Of a DNA stretch of 64,000 bases, positions 8,907-15,959 are shown one piece after another. The position numbers and the translations under genes are program-made. The DNA comes from Streptomyces justiciae (GTDB taxonomy: Bacteria; Actinomycetota; Actinomycetes; Streptomycetales; Streptomycetaceae). The stretch lies in contig NZ_JADDXU010000035.1 in assembly GCF_015163075.1 (NCBI RefSeq), positions 1 through 64,000 on the forward strand. Reading direction: 5' to 3'. The notes beneath the pieces were generated by a model that did no database searches, was not told the origin of the DNA, and saw only the letters and a program-made list of their open reading frames with translations. How positions within the stretch are numbered: the stretch's first letter is position 1; every line of letters begins with the position of its first letter.

Positions 8907-9077
8907 TCAGTCGACGAGCCCTGCTGTGGTCGTGGCGAAGGTGTGCACCAGCGCCTGGCCGACCTCGGGACGGACGACGAACAGGACGAAGACGCCCACC
9001 GCCAGCGTCAAACCGAGGAGTTCGAGAAACTCGCCTCTGGAGTCCTCGCGCTTGGTGTGTCGCGCACGGTGTGTCAT
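8907..9077 (-). CDS. Small single-pass membrane protein of the exporter operon
   Basis: A 56-aa protein with a charged N-terminus ([14 protein letters not shown]), one hydrophobic helix ([18 protein letters not shown]) and a short polar tail. No family was recognised. It lies immediately upstream of the ABC exporter in the same orientation and is the first gene of that transcription unit, so it may be an accessory subunit or regulator of the transporter. Start ATG 9077. Codon use fits the neighbours, which supports a real gene. Confidence 0.6.
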   Translation of the reverse strand: MTHRARHTKREDSRGEFLELLGLTLAVGVFVLFVVRPEVGQALVHTFATTTAGLVD

Positions 9078-9134
9078 GCCTCCAGCCTGGAAGCCCGTCC
9101 GCCTCGCTCCCATCCGGCAACCGTCGGGGCTACC

Positions 9135-9150
9135 CCCGCCGGGTGGCGGA
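9135..9150. promoter_or_regulatory. Palindromic operator upstream of the exporter operon (site 2)
   Basis: CCCGCC-GGGT-GGCGGA, with the same 6-4-6 geometry as the site in front of the response regulator. It lies 58-73 bases upstream of the small membrane protein start, a position suited to activation. Confidence 0.55.
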
Positions 9151-9217
9151 AGTCGATCGGTCTCAGGTCGCACGGGAACCGGCCGGGGACGCGGCTCCGC
9201 CGGTCGGCAGGGTGGTA

Positions 9218-9233
9218 CCCGCCGGTCGGCGGG
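9218..9233. promoter_or_regulatory. Palindromic operator upstream of the acyltransferase gene (site 3)
   Basis: CCCGCC-GGTC-GGCGGG, a 6-4-6 palindrome with central base changes, lying 59-74 bases upstream of the ATG at 9292. A weaker copy (CTCCGCC-GGTC-GGCAGG) sits just before it at 9195-9211, giving a double site. Confidence 0.55.
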
Positions 9234-9291
9234 GGCGGTACCGAGGACTGCCGGATATCCCGCCGGGTGACGCCCGCGCGAGGTTCTTCGT

Positions 9292-10515
9292 ATGACACAG
9301 GCACGGCCGCCGCAGGAGAAGCCGGCTCCCCAGGAGAACTCGCCGCCCCGCACCTCCCCCGGCCCGTCATTGGGACGCCTCGTCGGTGTGGACCTGGCCC
9401 GCGCGCTGGCGGTGTTCGGCATGTATGTCGTGCACATCGGCCCCCCGCTGTCGGCCACGCACGGCGTCGCCAGCTGGGTGCGGTACATGGCGGAGGGGCA
9501 TTCGTCCGTCCTGTTCGCCACGCTCGCCGGGTTCTCGCTGATGCTGATCGCCGGGCGCCGGGAGCCCAAGACCGGTCTGGCCGGCCGGCAGGCGCGGGCG
9601 CGGATCGCGATCCGCGCCGCGGTGCTGCTGGCGCTGGGCACCGTGATGGCGATGGAGTACGGCGGGGTGATCATCCTTGGCTTCTACGGGGTCTACTTCC
9701 TGCTGGCCCTGCCGCTGGTGCGGCTGCGCGCCCGGACGCTCGCGATCATCGCGGCGGCGCTCGCGCTCGTCACACCGCAACTGGCGTACGTCCTGACCAC
9801 GGGGCTGAGCGAGTCGGTCCAGCAGAGCATCAACACGTACGACCCCCTCCACCGGCTCAGTGAGGTGGGAGTGCTCGATCTGCTGCTCACCGGCTTCTAC
9901 CCGGCGCTCACGTGGCTGCCGTTCGTGATCTCGGGCATGGCGCTGGGCCGCCTCGATCTGTCCTCCGGAGCTGTCCAGCGGCGTCTGGCCGCGGTCGGGG
10001 CCGCCCTCACCGTCGCCGCGTACGGCATGTCCTTGCTGCTGGCCGGGAAGGGCGCGTTGCGGAGCATGGCGGAGGACGGGTCGTCGTCGTCCGGGGGCTC
10101 GGGCTCGGGTTCGATGCCTCTCGACGGGTCGTTCCCCGAGATGCCGGCGTCGACGCTGCTGACGGCCGGGCCGCACAGTGGCACCACGTTCGACATCATC
10201 GGCAGCGTCGGCGTCGCGATCCTCGTGATCGTGGGCGCGACGGTGGCGATGGAACGCCTGCCGCGGCTGCGCCGCCTGGCCAAGCCGGTCATCGCCGTGG
10301 GCACCATGTCCCTGACCGCCTACGTCGGCCACTTCCTCGCCCAGTCGGTGCTGTCCACGCCCGCCGGGACAGGCACCCAGCAGTCCTGGGTGCCGCTGCT
10401 CATGTACGTCCTCGGGGCGATCGTGTTCGCCACCGTCTGGTCCCGCTTCTTCCGGCGCGGGCCGCTGGAGTACCTGCTCAACGCCGCGACCAAGCCGGTG
10501 AAGCACATCCGGTGA
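9292..10515 (+). CDS. Polytopic membrane protein, DUF418/HGSNAT-like
   Basis: A 407-aa integral membrane protein with about ten hydrophobic segments. The N-terminal signature GVDLARALAVFGMYVVHIGP resembles the DUF418 and DUF1624/HGSNAT transmembrane acyltransferase families. A Ser/Gly-rich extracytoplasmic loop lies near residues 265-280. The C-terminal part (SLTAYVGHFLAQSVL, then YLLN) matches the DUF418 tail. ATG 9292 has an AGG 8 bases upstream. It is divergent from the exporter operon and shares its palindromic operator, so it probably belongs to the same envelope-stress-like regulon. The reaction is not known. Confidence 0.8.
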   Translation: MTQARPPQEKPAPQENSPPRTSPGPSLGRLVGVDLARALAVFGMYVVHIGPPLSATHGVASWVRYMAEGHSSVLFATLAGFSLMLIAGRREPKTGLAGRQARARIAIRAAVLLALGTVMAMEYGGVIILGFYGVYFLLALPLVRLRARTLAIIAAALALVTPQLAYVLTTGLSESVQQSINTYDPLHRLSEVGVLDLLLTGFYPALTWLPFVISGMALGRLDLSSGAVQRRLAAVGAALTVAAYGMSLLLAGKGALRSMAEDGSSSSGGSGSGSMPLDGSFPEMPASTLLTAGPHSGTTFDIIGSVGVAILVIVGATVAMERLPRLRRLAKPVIAVGTMSLTAYVGHFLAQSVLSTPAGTGTQQSWVPLLMYVLGAIVFATVWSRFFRRGPLEYLLNAATKPVKHIR

Positions 10516-10659
10516 GATGCAGCCGGGGTGGGACGGCGCCGCGCTTCACTCCGGCCTGCTCATCAGAAGGGCAGCGCCGCGCCGGTGGCCCTGTCCAGAT
10601 GCCGGCTTCCGGTCGGCGGCCGCATACCCCGGTGTGGGCGGAGGGGCCATGATCGGGGC

Positions 10660-10916
10660 ATGGCTCTGGCTTCGGCTCCTGCGCCCAACCCGTCGGCACG
10701 CGAGGTACTGCGTGCCCGGTACGCGAGCCAGCTGCCGGCGCGCCTGGACGAGCTGACGGGGCGCACGCACGGCACCGTCGACCTGCCGCTGCACGTGGTG
10801 TGGTCCGGGCTCTCCTCTTTCGATCTGAACCGCCCCAAACTGCGGATGAGCCTGTACCGCACGGTGCTCACCGAAGGCCTGCACGAGTGCACATCGACCA
10901 ACCCGACGACGAGTAG
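10660..10916 (+). pseudogene. Truncated conserved actinobacterial protein
   Basis: The first 76 codons, from ATG 10660, read like the N-terminus of a common Streptomyces hypothetical protein (LPLHVVWSGLSSFDLNRPKLRMSLYRTVLTEG). Homology ends at about 10887. A one-base shift then gives a short end VHIDQPDDE followed by a stop at 10914-10916, as expected if the middle of the gene was deleted. Intact relatives, as I recall them, are considerably longer. No function is known. Confidence 0.45.
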
Positions 10917-11105
10917 TCCATCCTCAGCCCGGCTCCCGGTCTCCCGGCATCTCAGCACGGGTTCCGGGCGTCGACGGGGGTGGATCAGCCGACGCGGTCC
11001 GGGGCTGCTTTCGGTGCGGGTCGTGAGATGGACAGGACAACCTTGTGGGCGAGTCGTGAGTCTTCTCAGCGATCACGTTGTGATCGGAGCCACGAGGAGA
11101 ACATC

Positions 11106-12182
11106 ATCAACGCCATTCGTAAGACCCTGACCGCCACCGCCGTCGTCGGTGCCGTCCTCGCGGGTTCCGCCGCCTGTGGAACGGTGGAGCAGCTGTCCGC
11201 CGGCAGGAAGCTCGAGCAGGCCTTCGAGGAGCTCGGCAAGGAGAAGACGCTCTCCTTCGAGGTCGACCTGGACACCGATGCCGCGTCCCTGAAGGCGCTG
11301 GACGCGTCGTCCGACCCTGAGCCCGGTGAGGAGATCCCGGACGAGGTCGCCGAGTTGCTCAGCGGCGCGAAGATCACGGTGACCGTGCAGTCGAAGAAGC
11401 CGCTCGAGAAGTCCGGTGAGAAGGATCTTGTCGGTACGGCGATGAAGCTCAGTACCCCGGACGGCGACCTTTTCGAGTACCGGGTGATCGGCGACTACAC
11501 CTACCTCCGTGCCGACATGGACGCCATGGGCAAGACCATGGGCAGCCCCCTACCGGACCCTGACGACCTGCCCCCGGAGGCCGGGGCGATGAAGGACGTT
11601 CTCCAGGGCAAGTGGGTGAAGTTCAACACCGAGGAGATGAACAAGGCCGCCGCCGAGGAGCAGGACACGGAGGGTGGTGCCGCGCCGTCCCTCGACGCCC
11701 AGACGCAGAAGAAGCTTGTGAAGGCCCTGCGCAAGGTCGTCGCCCGGGAGGTGGAGTTCAAGACCACCGGGGGCGAGGACGGCACTGAGCACGTCACCGC
11801 CACGGCCCCCTTCCGCACGCTGGTCACCGAGTTGCTCGGCGAGATCCGTCCCGTGGTGAAGGACCTGCCGCCGGGCATGGAGCTGCCGACCGCCAAGGAC
11901 ATGAAGGACGCCCCCGACGCCAAGGTGACCGCGGACTTCACCCTCAAGAACGGCGAGCTGTCCCAGGTGCACATCGACCTCGCCAAGCTCGCCGAGAACG
12001 CCAAGGTGAAGAAGCTCGGCCTCACCCTGCGGATGCGCGAGGGCACCCTGCCCGGTGCTCCGGCCGGTGCCACGACGCTCGACCTTCCCGAGCTCATGAA
12101 CGGCTTCCTCGGCGGGCCCGCGATGAGCGACGCCGAGATCGACACGACCGGTCTCGACACCATCCCGCAGGACGCGTACTGA
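11106..12182 (+). CDS. Putative secreted lipoprotein with possible ATC start
   Basis: About 358 residues: a signal peptide NAIRKTLTATAVVGAVLAGSAAC with a lipobox-like end (SAAC), then a hydrophilic domain rich in Lys, Asp and Glu resembling LppX/LprG-like beta-rich actinobacterial lipoproteins. It is probably anchored on the outer face of the membrane. The ribosome-binding site GAGGAG (11094-11099) is ideally placed for a start at 11106, but that codon is ATC, not ATG. The nearest conventional in-frame starts are ATG 11028 and TTG 11043, which would add 26 or 21 hydrophilic residues before the signal peptide. Function unknown. Confidence 0.78.
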   Translation: MNAIRKTLTATAVVGAVLAGSAACGTVEQLSAGRKLEQAFEELGKEKTLSFEVDLDTDAASLKALDASSDPEPGEEIPDEVAELLSGAKITVTVQSKKPLEKSGEKDLVGTAMKLSTPDGDLFEYRVIGDYTYLRADMDAMGKTMGSPLPDPDDLPPEAGAMKDVLQGKWVKFNTEEMNKAAAEEQDTEGGAAPSLDAQTQKKLVKALRKVVAREVEFKTTGGEDGTEHVTATAPFRTLVTELLGEIRPVVKDLPPGMELPTAKDMKDAPDAKVTADFTLKNGELSQVHIDLAKLAENAKVKKLGLTLRMREGTLPGAPAGATTLDLPELMNGFLGGPAMSDAEIDTTGLDTIPQDAY

Positions 12183-12197
12183 TCACATCGAGCGCGG

Positions 12198-12681
12198 GTG
12201 ACCGCCTCGACAGCCGAGGACGTCGCCCGGTACGCGGTGACCGCGAAGGAAAGCACCTACAGGCTGAACCTTGGATTCCTCCCGTGACCACGCGCTCACA
12301 CCGGTCAGCACCCGTGTCAGGCCGGTGTGGACCTTCCGCTCCGCCGAGACGCCGCAGGGCGCGTGGTCCGCGCTGCCGCTGTCCGTCGTCCGCTTCACGC
12401 CCCGTCTGACGCCGGCCAGCACCGCCACGGCGGGCCAGAGGTTCGCCGTGCCCTTCCACATCGAGGGCGCAGCCGCGGGACAGCGGATCAGGAAGCTCGC
12501 CTTCGCCGTCTCGTACGACAACGGGAGCACCTGGCAGTCCGCCGAGGCCGTCGGCGGTACGCATCTGTCCCTGCGGCGCCCGGCCGGGGCGGGGTCGGTC
12601 TCCTTGCGGGCCGAGCTGACCGACGCCCAGGGCAACACGCTGGTCCAGGCGATCGAACGCGCCTCCCTCACCACCTCGTGA
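12198..12681 (+). pseudogene. C-terminal remnant of a large secreted protease-type protein
   Basis: The first frame (12198-12287) gives AEDVARYAVTAKESTYRLNLG and then stops. The next frame continues the same domain (DHALTPVSTRVRPVWTFRSA through YDNGSTWQSAEAV to LTDAQGNTLVQAIE) to a stop at 12679-12681. The same domain order appears in the intact lipoprotein at 22920-23531 (TVWRYSSA, FDGGSTWRPA, ATDSQGNTVTQ), which follows a subtilase. This piece is therefore probably the tail of a deleted subtilase, with one frameshift near 12280. No start or catalytic part remains. Confidence 0.6.
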
Positions 12682-12920
12682 GCCGTAGCGTTTCAAAGGT
12701 GACTAGCCGTGGGAACACCTGTCCGCATCTCACATGCCTCAGGTCCGGGGCGTCGGTGCCGAGCAGGTGTGCGCCTCGTATCCTGAATTCGTGATGTCGG
12801 GATCTGGACATGTGTGCGCGGGGGCGGTCGCGTACGGTGCGGGGGGCGGGCGTTGACGCGGGGTACAACGGTTTGCAGCACTTGTCCTTCGGTACCGCGG
12901 CTCTTGGAGACAGCAACTCG

Positions 12921-15704
12921 ATGAACGACCTGGCCCTGTCCCCGGGTCCCGCTTCCAGGCAGCTGATCGGGCGGGACGAGGATCTGGAGTTCGTACGATC
13001 CCACTTCGGCGGCCCCGGCCACGGCGCGGCCCTGTTGCTGTCGGGCGAGGCGGGCATCGGGAAGACCGCGATCCTCGACGCCGTGGCGGCGCAGGCCACG
13101 CTGAGCGGCGCGCGCGTGCTGCGGGTGAGCGGTGTGCAGTTCGAGACGGACATCAGCTACGCCGGCCTCAACCAGCTGCTCGTCCCCCTGTTCGAATCAT
13201 TCGACCTGCTGGACCCGGGCCACCGGGACGCCCTCAAAGTCGCGGTCGGTATCGGCGGCGGGCCGCCTCCCAACCGGCTGCTGACCGCCACCGCGGCCTT
13301 GCTGCTGCTGCGCAGGACCGCCCAAGCGGCCCCGCTCCTGATCGTCGTCGACGACCTGCCGTGGCTGGACCGGCCCACCACCTTCGTCCTCGGCTTCATC
13401 GCGCGGCGGCTCGTCGGCAGCCGTATCAGCTTCCTGGCCGCCTCACGCGTCACCACCGAGGGCTTCTTCGAGGCGAGCGGCCTCACCGAGCACCGCCTCC
13501 GGCCCCTTGACGACGCGGCGTCCGCCGAGCTCCTCGCCCGGGCGCACCCGGGCCTGTCCCATGAGATACGGCGGCGTATCGCCGCGGAGGCGCACGGCAA
13601 CCCGCTCGCGTTGATGGAGTTGCCCACCGCCCTCGACCGTGAGCAGCGCACGGCGCCGGGGGCGGTGCCCTCGGTCCTGCCGCTCAGTGAACGACTTCAG
13701 GCGCTGTTCGCCGCGCGCGTGGCCGACCTGCCCGACCGCGACCGTGAGCTGTTGTTGATCGCGGCGCTCGAAGGCACCGGTGACCTCACGGTCATCGAGG
13801 CGGCCGCCGGCGGCCGCGACGCCGTCGACGTTCTGGAGTCGGCGGAACGCGACCGGCTGGTGACCGTCTCGGCGGCCTCCCGGAGGATGTCCTTCCGCCA
13901 CCCCTTGATCGGTTCCGCGGTGGTGGCGCAGGCCACGGCCGCCGGCCGCCGCAAGGCACACCGAGCGCTCGCCGACGTCCTCGTCGGCCAGCCCGAGCGC
14001 CGCGCCGGCCATCTCGGTGAGGCGACGACCGGCCGGGACGAGGACGTCGCCGCACTGCTGGAGCAGGCTGCCCGTCTACGCCTCGGACGAGGTGACGCGC
14101 TGGGTGCGGTGGCGGCCCTCACCCGTGCCGCGGGGCTCAGCCCGTCGCCGGCCGACGAGAGCCGCCGGCTGGCGGAGGCCGCCTACATCGGCACCGACGC
14201 CGGGGGCGACCTGGCGGACGCCTCGCGGCTGCTCGTCGGTGCGCGCCGCGCCGACCCCGCCGTCCGGGAGGGGTCCCTGCACGCGGCGGCCGCCTCCGCG
14301 CTCCTGCTGATCAACAAGGACGGGGACGTCAACACCGCCCACCGGCTGCTGGTCGGCGCGATCGAAGCGGGCGGACACGGCTACGACGCCTCGGACGAGG
14401 CTCTCGTCGAAGCCCTGTTCACCCTGATCACGCTGTGCTGGTACAGCGGTGATCCGGAAAAGTGGGCGCCGTTGTTCCGGGCCCTGAACCGGATGACGCC
14501 CGCACCCCCCGACCTGCTGTGGGCGTGCGCCCAGACCTTCGCCGACCCCGCCCGCACCGGCTACCGCGGCTTGCGGGTCCTCGACGAGCAGCTCGCCGAC
14601 CTCGGCGACGCGACGCACGTGGTGCGGGTCAGCACTTGCGCCGTCTACCCGGACCGGCTGGCGGACGTGAGAGAGGCGTCCCTGCGTCTGGTCGAGCAGG
14701 CCCGCGCGGGTGCCGCGCCCGTCCGCCGACACCTCTCGGCACTGATCCACCTGGGCCTGGACGACTACTACAAGGGCCGCTGGGACGAGGCCGTGCGCCT
14801 GACCGGCGAAGGGCTCGAGCTGTGCAAGCAGTACGGCTACCCGTTCTTCGCCTGCAAGTTCCAGTTCGTGCAGGCGCTGGTGGCCGGCGCACGCGGTGAC
14901 GTGGAAGCCTGCGAGGCGCTGTGCGAGGAGATCACCGCCTGGGCCGTTCCCCGTGGCGCCCATGGCGCCCGCGCACTGGCCTTCCACGCGCGGAGCCTGG
15001 CCTCGCTCGGCAGTGGGGACTTCGAGACCGCCTACCGCCAGGCCACCGCCGTCAGCCCGCTCACCCCCCTCGCCCCGTACCTGCCCCATGCCATGGCCGG
15101 CGCCCTGGACCTGGTGGAGGCCGCGGTCAAGTCAGGACGGTCGACCGAGGCCGCCACCCACGCGGCGGCCCTGCGGGAGTCCGAGATGGCGCGGCTCTCC
15201 CCGCGCCTGCACGTGCTCGTGCTGGCCTGCGAGGCACTGACGACGCCGGACGAGCACGCCCTGCCCCTGTTCCAGCGGGCCTTGTCCCTGCTCGACCCCG
15301 ACGAATGGCCCTTTGACGTCGCACGGGTACGTCTCCTCCACGGCGAACGCCTCCGGCGTCGGCGGGCGACCAAGGAAGCGCGGGAGCAACTGGTCCTCGC
15401 GCGCGCTGTGTTCGAGAAGCTGGGGGCGGCACCCTGGGTGGTGCGCGCCAAGGCCGAACTGCGCGCGAGCGGTGTCACGGCGTCGGCCGGCGCGGCAGGC
15501 AAGGGAGTGCTGACGGCCCAGGAGCTCGAGATCGCGACGCTGGCCGCGACCGGGCTGACCAACAAGCAGATCGCGGAGCGTCTCTTCCTGTCACATCGCA
15601 CGATCGGCGCGCACCTGTATCAGATCTACCCCAAGCTTCACATCAGCTCCCGGGCCGCCTTGCGGGACGCCCTCGTCGCCCTCGACCTGGAAGAGGTCGA
15701 CTGA
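12921..15704 (+). CDS. LAL-family transcriptional regulator (large ATP-binding LuxR) 1
   Basis: A 927-aa MalT/LAL-type regulator. The N-terminal AAA/STAND ATPase has Walker A GEAGIGKT at residues 42-49 and Walker B LLIVVDDLPWLD near 150. A long helical TPR-like middle (~400-840) follows, then a C-terminal LuxR HTH (LTAQELEIATLAATGLTNKQIAERLFLSHRTIGAHLYQI). Such proteins bind an inducer and activate nearby operons. ATG 12921 fits homology onset, with GGAG 12 bases upstream; longer in-frame starts lack support. It is followed in the same direction by a second LAL gene, then the peptide-subtilase-lipoprotein group, which is its most likely local target. Confidence 0.92.
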   Translation: MNDLALSPGPASRQLIGRDEDLEFVRSHFGGPGHGAALLLSGEAGIGKTAILDAVAAQATLSGARVLRVSGVQFETDISYAGLNQLLVPLFESFDLLDPGHRDALKVAVGIGGGPPPNRLLTATAALLLLRRTAQAAPLLIVVDDLPWLDRPTTFVLGFIARRLVGSRISFLAASRVTTEGFFEASGLTEHRLRPLDDAASAELLARAHPGLSHEIRRRIAAEAHGNPLALMELPTALDREQRTAPGAVPSVLPLSERLQALFAARVADLPDRDRELLLIAALEGTGDLTVIEAAAGGRDAVDVLESAERDRLVTVSAASRRMSFRHPLIGSAVVAQATAAGRRKAHRALADVLVGQPERRAGHLGEATTGRDEDVAALLEQAARLRLGRGDALGAVAALTRAAGLSPSPADESRRLAEAAYIGTDAGGDLADASRLLVGARRADPAVREGSLHAAAASALLLINKDGDVNTAHRLLVGAIEAGGHGYDASDEALVEALFTLITLCWYSGDPEKWAPLFRALNRMTPAPPDLLWACAQTFADPARTGYRGLRVLDEQLADLGDATHVVRVSTCAVYPDRLADVREASLRLVEQARAGAAPVRRHLSALIHLGLDDYYKGRWDEAVRLTGEGLELCKQYGYPFFACKFQFVQALVAGARGDVEACEALCEEITAWAVPRGAHGARALAFHARSLASLGSGDFETAYRQATAVSPLTPLAPYLPHAMAGALDLVEAAVKSGRSTEAATHAAALRESEMARLSPRLHVLVLACEALTTPDEHALPLFQRALSLLDPDEWPFDVARVRLLHGERLRRRRATKEAREQLVLARAVFEKLGAAPWVVRAKAELRASGVTASAGAAGKGVLTAQELEIATLAATGLTNKQIAERLFLSHRTIGAHLYQIYPKLHISSRAALRDALVALDLEEVD

Positions 15705-15959
15705 GGCCGCCTGCCTCCGCAGTTGGGCGACAGCTAAACACGTATGCGGTGACGGCTCGCACAGGGGCCGCTGCCCCGAAGCCGGCCGTGCACCGCGCCG
15801 GATCCGGAAGTGTCGCGCAACGTTGTCCGGCGTCACACCGATGTCGTCACATGTGGTTTACAGTCTTGCAGCCGTCCCCAGGTATCGCGCCCGTGCACGT
15901 CGCGGCGCCGCCCCGAGAGGCCGGCGGGTGTGAGGGCAGTGGGCAAGGGGGATGTGGCG

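Noticed and set aside
10917-11027. Continuation of the truncated protein frame to 11130
   Set aside because: Residues after about 10887 are low-complexity Arg/Ser and unlike the family; treated as noncoding.
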